A stretch of 64,000 bases of DNA from Leucobacter massiliensis (GTDB taxonomy: Bacteria > Actinomycetota > Actinomycetes > Actinomycetales > Microbacteriaceae), in NCBI RefSeq assembly GCF_002982315.1, contig NZ_MWZD01000018.1, forward strand, positions 1 to 64,000, given 5' to 3'. The translations under genes and the position numbers were made by a program. The notes under the pieces are model-generated. The model was not told the origin of the DNA. It searched no databases and saw nothing but the letters and a program-made list of their open reading frames with translations. This document shows positions 37,550 through 45,888 of the stretch, one piece after another. The first letter of the stretch is position 1; the number at the start of each line of letters is the position of its first letter.

Positions 37550-40009
37550 CTATTCCAAACCGAAGCTGTCGTTGCTGGCCTGATGCATCTCCTCCCTCGT
37601 GATCCGCGTGCGAGCCGTGCGAGCGTCGTCCAACAGCTGCCGGCCCTGACTCTTCGTCTCAGAGCGCACCTTGTCCTCGTGAGCCGTCTGGGTCTCGAGG
37701 AACGTCTCGTCCGGCGGGTGCAGCTCCGACGGCTTCACAGATCCGGGCTTAACACGGTGGTACCGACGACCGCCGGCGACGACCTCCTCGACCGTTCCTC
37801 GCATCGCGAACGCGCGCTGGCCGGCGATGACGGTGCCCATGCCACCCGAAGCATTCGCCATTCGGGCGACTTCCGCGCGCGTGTAGGGCACGAGCGTCGT
37901 CGGGGTCTGATTCTCGCCGGATCGCGCCGCCCTCAGATGCAGACCTCGCTGCCCTCGAGCCAACGGGTCCTCTGCGCGAACCTGCGCGTCGACGAACACG
38001 CGCCCCTTGTTGTCCTCGCCGGCGACCAAGACGACGAGTTCGGCCTCGGTCGGTCGACTCCCGCGAGGGTGGTGCGGTCGCTGCGGATCCAGGGGCTCCC
38101 GTGGGAGCTTTACCGCCGCAATCGAACGGTCGCCCGCACCGGCCATCACGGCCTGGGCCCTCAGGCGCGCTTGCGTGGCTGGGTACTGCGCAGCGGCGAT
38201 TCGGACCGCGTCGACGGAGAGATCTCCCGCTGCGATTTCGTCGCGCAGCCGGTCGGCCGTCCTCGAAGCGATCAATTGCTCGGCAGTGAGATTCTGCCGT
38301 TCCTTGAAGTCGGCCAGCGTTCCGTACGGATGATCCGTCGTGTAGTAATCCGTCAACGACTTGGCTACGCCCTTGGACTTCTCCGCCTGTTCGTCTGCAT
38401 CACGGCCCGCTTCCTGCTCGGCTGGACCTCGACCCGCTTTCTGCTTGTACTGGCTCGCGAGAGCCGACTTCTCGACGTACTGCTGGAGCACCGCCTGCAT
38501 CTCCGGGTGCAGGTAGGGGGCGAACGCGCCGAGGCTCCTCTCGCCGATGCCGCCCACGCCGTCCTTGTCCCGGAGGCGCGCGATGAACTCGGCGTCGACG
38601 ACGAAGCCACGCGACTCGTAATCCTCCTCAAGCTGCGCCAGCGCGGCGACGCGGCGCTGCGCGCGAGCCTTCGAGAAGTGCGCATTGCGCAGGGTCGATC
38701 GGAACGGCTTCGGAGCTGGCTCCGACTCAAGCGTCGGTTCCACGACGGGCTCGCTGAACGGCAGACCCGCGGCGTTGCCGTCAATCGACGCAGAGCTACC
38801 GGCTGCGATTGCCGCCTCGTGCGCCCGGAAGATGTCGTCGTAGGAGCGTGGGGTCGATGCCGGAGCCTCCGCCGCCTTCTGCAACGCCACGTTCTTGTCG
38901 ATCGCCGCCTCGACGTCCTTGACGCGGAACCCGACGCCGAGCCCGGTGCCCCGGCGTCGGTGCGCCCGCGCCGGCTCCGACAGCGACCCGTCGGGCTCCA
39001 CGAGCATCATGCCGTAGACGACGTCCTGGCCGCGACGACCGATCGTCACGCCGTTCTGACGCCCGAGCTCCTGGATCTCATCCCATGACTGTGCGCGAGG
39101 ATCGGCGAGCACCTCGCGGACGCGGCCCTCGAGCTCGATCTCGGAGAACCGCTCCGGCACGGGCACCGCGCCCACGTCGAGGGCCGCCTCACGCTCGATC
39201 TTGTTGAGCTGGTACAGCTCGTACTCGCGCTGACGACGATCCTCACGCTTCTGCGCATGCAACTGCGCCTTGGCCTCAGGCTCCAGCCCGGAGCGGCTGA
39301 CGCTGTCCTGGATGCGCACTGAGTTCTCGGCCGCGATCAGTCGCCGCTGGAGCTGTGAGGGGCTGATCCCCTCGGGCGCACTCTGGAGCGCCTCTGCTCG
39401 ACGCTGCTCGACCTCCTGCGCCGCTGACCGGGTCAGCTCCTGCATGTCTGCGCGCTGGGTGAACCCCTGCTCAGCCAGAACCCGGTCGTGGGCGATCGCC
39501 ATGCGCGAGTGGGTGAACGCGTTGGAGTCGAGACTCTTCCCGGTGACCGGGTGAACGGCCCCGATGATGATGTGGTTGTGGACGTGACCGGTCCGGCCGT
39601 TCACCTCGGTCGCGACGAGCACGGGGTGACCGGGTGCCCGGTCAGCAGCCAGAGCCTGACCGTATCGCTGAGCCCTCGCCCACGACTCCGGATCCTCTGG
39701 GTCGAGCTCGTCGCGGCCGAAGCTCTCGACGAGTGAGTATGCCTGGACGTACTTCGACTCGTACTGGACGTGCCCGAACGCGTTCTTCTCGACGACAGGG
39801 TTTCCATGCTCGTCGCGCACGACGGTGCCGTCCTTGACGAGGTGCCGAGGGCGAACGCCGTCTTTGCCGTGGGCCTCGCGAATGGCCAGGAGGTGCTGCT
39901 CGAACAGCGGCGCGGGAGCGCCCACCGCGGAGATGGCGACGTAGCCTTTTCCGGCGTACTTCACCGTGGCGGCGCTGCGCCGGGTCGACTGAGCGGAGAC
40001 GGTGGCCAC
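37550..40009 (-). CDS. Relaxase/mobilization nuclease
   Basis: Nicks oriT and pilots the single strand in mobilization. The 819-residue protein has a relaxase domain in the first 200 residues with the metal-binding histidine triad GHVHNHIIIG (H142, H144, H146) and an upstream VQAYSLVESFGRDELDP motif. The remainder is a long helical, charged region with predicted coiled coils, typical of large MOBP-type relaxases. The GTG start at 40009 shares one base with the stop of the accessory gene (TAGTG). A candidate oriT lies upstream of the accessory gene. Confidence 0.9.
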   Translation of the reverse strand: MATVSAQSTRRSAATVKYAGKGYVAISAVGAPAPLFEQHLLAIREAHGKDGVRPRHLVKDGTVVRDEHGNPVVEKNAFGHVQYESKYVQAYSLVESFGRDELDPEDPESWARAQRYGQALAADRAPGHPVLVATEVNGRTGHVHNHIIIGAVHPVTGKSLDSNAFTHSRMAIAHDRVLAEQGFTQRADMQELTRSAAQEVEQRRAEALQSAPEGISPSQLQRRLIAAENSVRIQDSVSRSGLEPEAKAQLHAQKREDRRQREYELYQLNKIEREAALDVGAVPVPERFSEIELEGRVREVLADPRAQSWDEIQELGRQNGVTIGRRGQDVVYGMMLVEPDGSLSEPARAHRRRGTGLGVGFRVKDVEAAIDKNVALQKAAEAPASTPRSYDDIFRAHEAAIAAGSSASIDGNAAGLPFSEPVVEPTLESEPAPKPFRSTLRNAHFSKARAQRRVAALAQLEEDYESRGFVVDAEFIARLRDKDGVGGIGERSLGAFAPYLHPEMQAVLQQYVEKSALASQYKQKAGRGPAEQEAGRDADEQAEKSKGVAKSLTDYYTTDHPYGTLADFKERQNLTAEQLIASRTADRLRDEIAAGDLSVDAVRIAAAQYPATQARLRAQAVMAGAGDRSIAAVKLPREPLDPQRPHHPRGSRPTEAELVVLVAGEDNKGRVFVDAQVRAEDPLARGQRGLHLRAARSGENQTPTTLVPYTRAEVARMANASGGMGTVIAGQRAFAMRGTVEEVVAGGRRYHRVKPGSVKPSELHPPDETFLETQTAHEDKVRSETKSQGRQLLDDARTARTRITREEMHQASNDSFGLE

Positions 40010-40548
40010 TACGCCGCCTCCTGTCCGTCCTTCGCTACCGCTCCGGCCGATGCTGCCGAGATGAAGTCGAGGAGCAGAGCCTCCATGCGATCCACGGTCG
40101 CCTTAGACTCCTGCACGGCCGTGAACGCGTCGCGGACCTCCTCCCGGGTCACACCCTCGTCGAAGTTGAGCTTGCGGAGGATCACGTACAGCGAGCCTTG
40201 CGAGTGCGACAGCCGGTTACGGCACTCCGTGAGCCCGTTCCAGACCTCGTCAGGCAGCTCGAAGGTGCCCGAGGCCGCCCAGGCTTCCGGCTGTCCTGCC
40301 AGCACCTGCGCCGCACGATGGTTCTCCGTCAGCAGCAGACGCAGCGCCTTCGAGAAGGGAACCTGCTCGGCCTCCACGCCATGAATCTTCCCCAGCGCCG
40401 CACGCATCGCCGCGACTGCGGCTTCCTCGTCCTCGCTGAAGCGCAGCGTGCGGCGCAGCCCGTAGTTCATGGGCTTCGGTCGCCGCGGCTTCCCTTGCCG
40501 ACCTCGATGTGGCCCAGACGTCACCTCCATCATGCTTTGGACCTCCAT
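40009..40548 (-). CDS. MobC-like relaxosome accessory protein
   Basis: A 179-residue protein with a basic N-terminus (GPHRGRQGKPRRPKPMN), then LRRTLRFSEDEEAAVAAMRA, which resembles the ribbon-helix-helix start of MobC proteins, and EVWNGLTECRNRLSHSQGSL in the MobC-like central part. MobC proteins bind oriT and help the relaxase nick. It is translationally coupled to the relaxase. Confidence 0.75.
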   Translation of the reverse strand: MEVQSMMEVTSGPHRGRQGKPRRPKPMNYGLRRTLRFSEDEEAAVAAMRAALGKIHGVEAEQVPFSKALRLLLTENHRAAQVLAGQPEAWAASGTFELPDEVWNGLTECRNRLSHSQGSLYVILRKLNFDEGVTREEVRDAFTAVQESKATVDRMEALLLDFISAASAGAVAKDGQEAA

Positions 40549-40735
40549 TCACGTCGCGCCGGTCAATACCCCAGGGGGGTATAACCATAGTACTCCGTGA
40601 CGATGCGACATGGGGCTTCCATCAGGGATTTTTGCTGTAGGGGCCACACGGGCCACAAGAGCGAGAACCAGTTTGATCCGTCAGACAAATGACGGCGCTT
40701 CGCCCCGTCATTTGCTGACGAATCCTGGTTCATTC
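40549..40735. other. Candidate origin of transfer (oriT)
   Basis: Non-coding region directly upstream of the mobC-like and relaxase genes with nested inverted repeats. ATACCCC/GGGGTAT flank AGG at 40566-40582. CAAATGACGG (40686-40695) pairs with 40705-40714, and flanking GTCAG/CTGAC and GAACCAG (40665-40671)/CTGGTTC (40725-40731) extend the structure. Such layered repeats next to mob genes are typical of oriT. The nic site is not identified. Confidence 0.6.
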
Positions 40736-40840
40736 GCGCTTCGCGCTCAGAGAAAATGCGGCTCCGCCAGCCCTCCCCACCTGCGGTGGGGCCCCCAAGG
40801 GACTGGCTCCACCAGAAGGCGAAAATGGAGAGCGAGGATA

Positions 40841-40886
40841 CGAAAATGCCGCCTCGGACTCTGTCGAATCCAAGGCGGCATTTTCG
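40841..40886. terminator. 14-bp hairpin flanking the oriT region
   Basis: CGAAAATGCCGCCT (40841-40854) pairs exactly with AGGCGGCATTTTCG (40873-40886), giving a TTTT in the outgoing strand. It lies 13 bases beyond the stop of the 123-residue gene on the minus strand. The 100 bases between it and the oriT candidate show no gene. Confidence 0.75.
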
Positions 40887-40899
40887 TCCGGAGCGAGGC

Positions 40900-41271
40900 T
40901 CATCCGCTGAGCGACGTGGGGTAGCCGCCTCTCTCAGCGTCTGCCTGTCCACGCTCCGCCTGCAGCACGAGCTCCTCGAATCGCTCGGCGAGCCGAGCAA
41001 TGCGATGTCCCTCGTCGCGGTCGGTCTTCACGAGGATGGGTGAGCCGTCCTTCGTGCGCATGAGTTCGCCCTCCTTCGTGCGACGCTCCGTCATCTCTGC
41101 ATCGATGCCGAAGTGGCGATAGAGCATCTCCACGAACTCTGCGCGGGTGCGTCCTGCATGCTTCACCGCCTCGTCGATCGCATCGTCGTACTCGCGCTGC
41201 TGCTGCTCTGCGGCCTTGAGCTCTGCGGCGATCTCCTTTGCCCTGGCCTTCGGGTCGAAACGCTTGGTCAT
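40900..41271 (-). CDS. Hypothetical helical protein
   Basis: A 123-residue charged protein (MTKRFDPKARAKEIAAELKA start) with VKHAGRTRAEFVEMLYRHFG and a C-terminal helix rich in Glu/Ala. No family is recognised. It lies between the DUF2637 gene and the mobilization genes, in the same orientation, and probably belongs to the element's replication and transfer block. Confidence 0.6.
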   Translation of the reverse strand: MTKRFDPKARAKEIAAELKAAEQQQREYDDAIDEAVKHAGRTRAEFVEMLYRHFGIDAEMTERRTKEGELMRTKDGSPILVKTDRDEGHRIARLAERFEELVLQAERGQADAERGGYPTSLSG

Positions 41272-41372
41272 GCTCTGTCTCCTTCGTGATTCTCTTGCCG
41301 TCGATGAGGGGTGGTGGCCTTGGTGCTGTCCGCAGCGGGAGCGGAGGCGGCACAGGGCTCGGACGGAGCGGG

Positions 41373-41404
41373 AGCGGAGGCCGGGAGGTGCCTCGGCCTC
41401 CGCT
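41373..41404. terminator. 11-bp hairpin after the DUF2637 gene
   Basis: AGCGGAGGCCG (41373-41383) pairs with CGGCCTCCGCT (41394-41404). It is directly downstream of the DUF2637 gene on the minus strand, in a 138-base gap. Confidence 0.5.
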
Positions 41405-41409
41405 CTCGA

Positions 41410-42300
41410 TCAGGCGGCGAACGCCTCGGGTGCGACAGCCCGAGCGCGAGCCAGGCGGCGCTGCACGGTGCTCTCGCTCGCCGCGTGGCCGGCGTCGCTG
41501 AGAGCTTGCATCAGGCCGCGACGGGTGACGTCCTGGCCTGCGCGGGCGCGCTCGACGATCCACGAGATCTGCTCCTGCGGGTCGGTCGGGATCTCCTCGA
41601 CAAGGACGGTCAGCTCCTCGTCAGCAGGACTCTCAGCACCGTCGTGAGGGGAGGTCGTGACCGGGTCGGGAGTCACCTCCGCAGTCACGGGGGCCGTCAC
41701 GACGCCGGTCACCGGAGCGGGGGTGAACCTCTCCTGACCGTCGGTGACGAGGTCAGTGACCGGGGTAGCGGTCACCTTCGTCTCGGCTTCGACGGCTGTG
41801 ACCGTCTCGTCAACGACGGGACGCGTCACCTCGTCACCGACGCCGTCGGGCGACGTCACCGCGGTCGCGGTGACCGGGACGGGCGTCAGGAGACGCACGA
41901 GCATCTCGCTGGCCAGCAGGAGGCCGATGGGCGGGATCGCGCCGACGCAGATCGCCACGGTCAGGCTGATGCCCTGCGCGCCGTCGTACACGGCCGCCGT
42001 GTGGATCCCGTTGCCGACGACGGAGAACAGGGCGAACAGGATCAGTGCTGCCCACGGCAGGGCCAGCGCACGGCGACCGCGGTCGCGCTGGGTGAAGATC
42101 ACCAGCATCGCCGTGACGATCGTTCCGTCGACGATCAGCGGCCACGCCCAGGTCATCTGCGCCGGGATCCCCGCCCGCGCGGCCAGGTCTTGCAGCACGG
42201 CGAACGACAGGCCAAACGCGAGCAGGGTCACGGTCAGCACCAGGATCATCGCGGAGCTGACGAGCCAGCGAGGGGCGCGGCGGTGGCTATGGGCGGTCAT
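41410..42300 (-). CDS. DUF2637 membrane protein (plasmid transfer/spread type)
   Basis: A 296-residue protein with four hydrophobic segments in the first 135 residues (SAMILVLTVTLLAFGLSFAVLQ, WAWPLIVDGTIVTAMLVIF, ALALPWAALILFALFSVVG, SLTVAICVGAIPPIGLLLASEM), which match the DUF2637 pattern found in actinobacterial mobile elements. A middle region is rich in Val-Thr (TPVTDLVTDG, APVTGVVTAPVTAEVT), and the C-terminal 60 residues look like a helix-turn-helix (ISWIVERARAGQDVTRRGLM). It overlaps the primase gene by 4 bases. Confidence 0.8.
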   Translation of the reverse strand: MTAHSHRRAPRWLVSSAMILVLTVTLLAFGLSFAVLQDLAARAGIPAQMTWAWPLIVDGTIVTAMLVIFTQRDRGRRALALPWAALILFALFSVVGNGIHTAAVYDGAQGISLTVAICVGAIPPIGLLLASEMLVRLLTPVPVTATAVTSPDGVGDEVTRPVVDETVTAVEAETKVTATPVTDLVTDGQERFTPAPVTGVVTAPVTAEVTPDPVTTSPHDGAESPADEELTVLVEEIPTDPQEQISWIVERARAGQDVTRRGLMQALSDAGHAASESTVQRRLARARAVAPEAFAA

Positions 42301-44105
42301 GCTGCTGCACGCTCCTCAGGATCGATGGTGGTTGGGGCAATCGGGGGCAGAGTCGACGGCGCGACTCCTGCACGGCGGACGCCGCGGTAGTTCAGCTGCA
42401 GGACAGGCTTGGAGCGCATGTCAGGGTCCATGCCCTTGTAGGTCGGGTTCAGCCAGCTCTTCAGCTCGTACTCGTGGATGAGCAGCTCCGGCTCGTCCAT
42501 GTGCGTGCTCGTCCGCACGCTCCGGCTCTTGTCCGTGCAATACCACTGGTCGTCCGTCTGGAGGATCTGCACGAGGTCTTGGACGAATCGCTTGTGCTCT
42601 ACCGGCGATCCGGAGGGATTCACCGAGGCGAACCACGCCTTGTAGAGGTCGTAGAGGAAGGTGAACGGCAGCAGGTCCCAGACGAACCGTTCGCGGAACT
42701 CGTTCCAGTACGCCCGCACGGGGTCGTTCCACTCCTTGTACTCCTCGAGGACGCGCCTCGTCGCCTCCGGCTCGGAGAGCTGGTAGTAGCTACCCGGCGT
42801 CGTGCTGCCGGCGACGTGCAAGACGTACCAGAGTGCGTACTCGAGGACATCGCGGCGCGCGAGGTAGTCGTCCTTGATGTACTTCCGCTCACGTCCCGTG
42901 AAGCTCTTCTCGAAGGGAACGAACAGCTGACGCCGGTAGAGCGACCCCGACTTGTCTTTCACACGCGGCATCTCGTTGAGGCACTGCACCATCAGGCCGT
43001 AGAACTGGAAGGCCACCGGCATCCGGTACTTGCGGTTGATCTGGATGACGTCGTTGGTGACGATCGCCTTGAGGTTGGCAGCCTTGTCGATGTAGGTGCC
43101 GACGTCGTTCTCGTCCACGATGATCGCGTTGACTTTCATCAGCGGCTCGAGGGCGAACTCCTTGCCGAGCTCCGACAGCGGGATCGAGGTGTGCGATTCG
43201 TGCCCGACGAGGTTTCGCATCAGGGCGCAGAGCGTGCCCTTGCCGTTGTTGCCGACCTCGGAGTAGAACCACGCAGCCTTGCCCCACCGGACGTGCGGCC
43301 GGATGATCGCGCCGAGGATCTCCCAGAGCAGCTCGGGGATGCCTGGTTCGTCGGAGAGCTCTTCGATCCAGGACTCGATGTCCCAGACAGTGCCGTCCTC
43401 GGGATGGGTGATCACCACCTTGGGCGCGTCCGGGACGTAGTCGACGTGGCTCTTCCGCATCGACACGATGCTCGGGTCGAAGGGGTGCAGGACCTTGGTC
43501 TTGTAGTCGAAGATCCCGTTGCGCACGAAGATCTTGTCGGCGTCCGCACACACGGTCCGACGAGGAGCGTCTTCACGAAGCGCCGCCTCGATCTCCTTGA
43601 ACTCGTTGACGGAAATGCCGACGTTGTATCGGCGAGCCGTCGCGCGGATCGCATCCTCGCTGCTCGTGTAGGTCCCCTCGGCAGGCCCCGACGACACGTA
43701 CATCGCCGTGATGTCGTACTCGCGGTCGACGCTCTTGTTGCTGGGCGAGACGCGGATGACGTGGTGGAGGCGGATCAGAATCTGCGCCACCTGCCAAGGC
43801 GTGAGCGACCTGGCCGGGAAATGCTTCTCCTGCGCGCTGCGGATCTCAGCGTTCTGCAGCATGAGCGCCTCGTTGAGCATGGTCAGCAGCGTGCGCTCCA
43901 CGTCGCGAGGGCTCGGGGTGTCGACGGCAGACAGCTGCCCGACCTGGTCGAGGTAGGCGGTCGTCACCCGCTCGATGATCTGACCGCGGGGCAGGGGCCC
44001 CTCGGCAGCTAGGTCGGTTGACACGGTCATCAACGCCTCGGCAAAGGCGGTGGAGTCCTGATTGGTGGCGTCAGCATCGCTGCGCGAAGGGCCAAAATTT
44101 GGCAT
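42297..44105 (-). CDS. D5-like primase-helicase of a phage/plasmid type
   Basis: Replication protein of the element. The 602-residue product has an SF3-type helicase core with the Walker A-like EVGNNGKGT near residue 290, NAIIVDENDV (Walker B region) and NDVIQINRKYRMPVAFQFYG, and a C-terminal winged-helix-like region (PSGSPVEHKRFVQDLVQIL). This layout is that of the D5 N-terminal-domain/DUF5906 family. The ATG 44105 is preceded by AGGTGTCC-like bases. It overlaps the DUF2637 gene and, with the iterons at 45.3 kb, suggests the element can replicate after excision. Confidence 0.85.
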   Translation of the reverse strand: MPNFGPSRSDADATNQDSTAFAEALMTVSTDLAAEGPLPRGQIIERVTTAYLDQVGQLSAVDTPSPRDVERTLLTMLNEALMLQNAEIRSAQEKHFPARSLTPWQVAQILIRLHHVIRVSPSNKSVDREYDITAMYVSSGPAEGTYTSSEDAIRATARRYNVGISVNEFKEIEAALREDAPRRTVCADADKIFVRNGIFDYKTKVLHPFDPSIVSMRKSHVDYVPDAPKVVITHPEDGTVWDIESWIEELSDEPGIPELLWEILGAIIRPHVRWGKAAWFYSEVGNNGKGTLCALMRNLVGHESHTSIPLSELGKEFALEPLMKVNAIIVDENDVGTYIDKAANLKAIVTNDVIQINRKYRMPVAFQFYGLMVQCLNEMPRVKDKSGSLYRRQLFVPFEKSFTGRERKYIKDDYLARRDVLEYALWYVLHVAGSTTPGSYYQLSEPEATRRVLEEYKEWNDPVRAYWNEFRERFVWDLLPFTFLYDLYKAWFASVNPSGSPVEHKRFVQDLVQILQTDDQWYCTDKSRSVRTSTHMDEPELLIHEYELKSWLNPTYKGMDPDMRSKPVLQLNYRGVRRAGVAPSTLPPIAPTTIDPEERAAA

Positions 44106-44171
44106 AATGGAGGTGTCCTTCTGGATCGATACGAGTTGGCGCTCGTGATCTGGAGAGTGGAGATTCTTGAG

Positions 44172-44197
44172 AAGGCCTCGCTTCGGCGGGGCCTTTT
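44172..44197. terminator. Hairpin between excisionase-like and primase genes
   Basis: AAGGCCTCGC (44172-44181) pairs with GCGGGGCCTT (44186-44195) around TTCG, with one G-U pair; TTTT follows on the plus strand. It may attenuate transcription from the excisionase-like gene into the primase gene. Confidence 0.6.
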
Positions 44198-44203
44198 CGT
44201 ATG

Positions 44204-44539
44204 TCAGGCCGCGAGGCGGCTCAGCTCGCGCCTGCGCTCGGCACTGAGGCGCGGCCAGGTCGAGACGATCTGCGCGACGAAGGTGGCGAGGTCGTCCATG
44301 TCCTCGGTCGCGCGAGCCTCCTGCGAGGCACGGCTCTCGTGAAGATCGGCGATGTCGACGCCGGCATAGGCGGCAAGGTCCGTCTCGCGGACCTTCCAAG
44401 CGTTGCCGATCATCACCGCGGGAAGTTCGCCGGAGTGAATGAGCCCGAGGAGATGACCGCGGGAGCCCCAGCCTCCGGCGGTCAGATCACGCAGCCCGTA
44501 CATGCGAAGGGTGCTGTCAAGGGTGGCGGTCGTAGCCAT
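44204..44539 (-). CDS. Excisionase-like DNA-binding protein
   Basis: A 111-residue protein with a winged helix-turn-helix of the excisionase/HTH_17 type: LLGLIHSGELPAVMIGNAWK followed by VRETDLAAYAG. Such proteins act as directionality factors or as replication regulators. Serine integrases need a separate directionality factor, and this is a candidate, but proof is lacking. The ATG 44539 is chosen by fit to the domain start. Confidence 0.7.
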   Translation of the reverse strand: MATTATLDSTLRMYGLRDLTAGGWGSRGHLLGLIHSGELPAVMIGNAWKVRETDLAAYAGVDIADLHESRASQEARATEDMDDLATFVAQIVSTWPRLSAERRRELSRLAA

Positions 44540-44722
44540 CGTTGCGGAGCCTCCGAGTCGACCGAGACGCTGACTGCATCTCGATGTCTCAGCTACACGT
44601 CGCATTCGACGGCTGAGCTCCGCCCGATCCGTAATCGGTCGCTCCCCGCCTACTGAGGGCGGTTACCGCTCTGGACCATCCGGGTCCTGGTAGCCCCAAG
44701 CTTACTACAAGAATCTGCGATT

Positions 44723-44738
44723 GCAACACTGTAGTTGC
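44723..44738. promoter_or_regulatory. Inverted repeat upstream of the XRE gene
   Basis: GCAAC (44723-44727) and GTTGC (44734-44738) flank ACTGTA. It lies about 50 bases before the XRE gene in the 251-base divergent region between the excisionase-like and XRE genes, and is a plausible operator. Confidence 0.45.
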
Positions 44739-44790
44739 GGACGATACTGTTCAAATCGCAGGGTTGCTCGTAAACAAGGAGATGCACACA

Positions 44791-45192
44791 ATGCCCGCCC
44801 CATCCGAGACCTTCGTCCACCGACTCCGCGAGATTCGTCGCACGGCGAAGATTAGCCAAGCCGAGCTTGCCGATCGTGTCTCGTCGAGCCTGTCGTACCG
44901 CATCGACAGCACGGCGATCACCCGCATGGAGCGCGGCGACCGCGTCGTGCGCCTCGACGAGGCAGTCGCGATCGCCGACGTGCTCGGCGTCTCCCTCGAC
45001 GAAATGCTCCATGAGGGTGGCGAGGTGGCCGCTCAGCTCCATCAGCTCCAGCACGAGCTCCAGCAGGTGGAGTGGCAAGCCGCTGACGCCGAGGCCGAGG
45101 CAGCCCAGGCCCGCGCGAGCGCGGACGCCATTCGGCAGCAGATCGTAGCGCTCGAGGCGGAGCAGCGCTCGGGCGACAGTGCGCAGTCCTAA
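44791..45192 (+). CDS. XRE-family regulator with C-terminal coiled coil
   Basis: A 133-residue protein: an N-terminal helix-turn-helix (FVHRLREIRRTAKISQAELA, STAITRMERGDRVVRLDEAV) and a long C-terminal helix (AQLHQLQHELQQVEWQAADA...) likely to form a coiled coil. The ATG 44791 is preferred because AAGGA sits about 10 bases upstream; earlier ATGs are too close to it. It diverges from the excisionase-like and primase genes and probably controls them. Confidence 0.85.
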   Translation: MPAPSETFVHRLREIRRTAKISQAELADRVSSSLSYRIDSTAITRMERGDRVVRLDEAVAIADVLGVSLDEMLHEGGEVAAQLHQLQHELQQVEWQAADAEAEAAQARASADAIRQQIVALEAEQRSGDSAQS

Positions 45193-45247
45193 GAGCGAGG
45201 ACCGGGGCCGCAGGCCCCGTCACTGGAAGATCGTCGTCAGCGGGGAA
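45191..45247. repeat. Direct repeat flanking the iterons, left copy
   Basis: AAGAGCGAGGACCGGGGCCG at 45191 and onward is repeated almost exactly at 45581. Both copies contain the hairpin CGGGGCC-GCA-GGCCCCG, then a GGAAGATC word. The left copy also serves as the terminator of the XRE gene. Confidence 0.8.
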
Positions 45248-45287
45248 AGGCACGACGTGCTCGTCGCCGAGGAGATGCGCTGCGACA

Positions 45288-45552
45288 TGTAGCAGATGTA
45301 GCACGTGTAGCAGCAGGTGTAGCACGTGGGTGCTACGCGATTTGCCGCGAGATTTCAACGAACTTCGGCGGTGTAGCAGCTGTAGCAGGAAAATTCCGAA
45401 CTTCTATAGGACGTGTGAGGGGTGACACCTACCTATAACTTTCCTGATTCACGTGCTACAGCTGCTACACCCCCATCGATCCCAGTCGTAGCAAGGGAAA
45501 GACCTGTAGCAGCCATCTGCTACACACGTGCTACAGCTGCTACACGTGCTAC
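45288..45552. repeat. Array of TGTAGCA iterons, probable replication origin
   Basis: The 7-mer TGTAGCA occurs 7 times on the plus strand (45288, 45297, 45306, 45318, 45372, 45381, 45505) and its complement TGCTACA 5 times (45454, 45463, 45518, 45529, 45538), with three further 6-of-7 matches. Paired copies form TGTAGCAGCTGTAGCA and its reverse complement. The first copies are spaced 9 bases apart. An AT-richer stretch with CTATAGG and CTATAAC lies near the centre (45405-45440). The pattern resembles plasmid iteron origins and lies beside a primase-helicase gene. Confidence 0.8.
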
Positions 45553-45580
45553 GGCCCGGACGCAGGCCGTACCCAGCACG

Positions 45581-45644
45581 AAGAGCGAGAACCGGGGCCG
45601 CAGGCCCCGGCTTTCGTCACAGGAAGATCATCACCACGAGGGGA
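45581..45644. repeat. Direct repeat flanking the iterons, right copy
   Basis: This copy (AAGAGCGAGAACCGGGGCCG onward) matches 45191-45247 except for a short insertion (GCTTTC) after the hairpin and scattered changes. The two copies bracket the iteron array. The following 240 bases to 45888 contain one terminator-like hairpin and no convincing gene. Confidence 0.8.
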
Positions 45645-45784
45645 AGTCAACTCCCACGCGTCGCGCAGCGGGGGGCGGCGAGATCATGCCTGGCTACCTC
45701 CAGGCCACGCCTTCCCGATGCGTCTACTCCTGATGTCCTCCCTTCGTATCGCTGTCCGCCGCTCGCAGAGCGGCGCTTGCCCGT

Positions 45785-45804
45785 CCGGCCTGCGGCCGGG
45801 TTTT
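45785..45804 (+). terminator. Hairpin with T-run
   Basis: CCGGCC (45785-45790) pairs with GGCCGG (45794-45799) around TGC, followed by GTTTTC. No upstream gene is obvious, so it may end transcription from the iteron region or belong to a small RNA. Confidence 0.55.
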
Positions 45805-45888
45805 CACCCACCCACCACCTGGCCGCACCTGCTCCTCGACGCCGGCACGCGGATTGACTACTCACTGAGTACTCGATACCCTCGCCTC

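Noticed and set aside
45288-45552. CRISPR array
   Set aside because: The repeated unit is only 7 bases, occurs in both orientations and has irregular spacing; there are no cas genes. An iteron array fits better.
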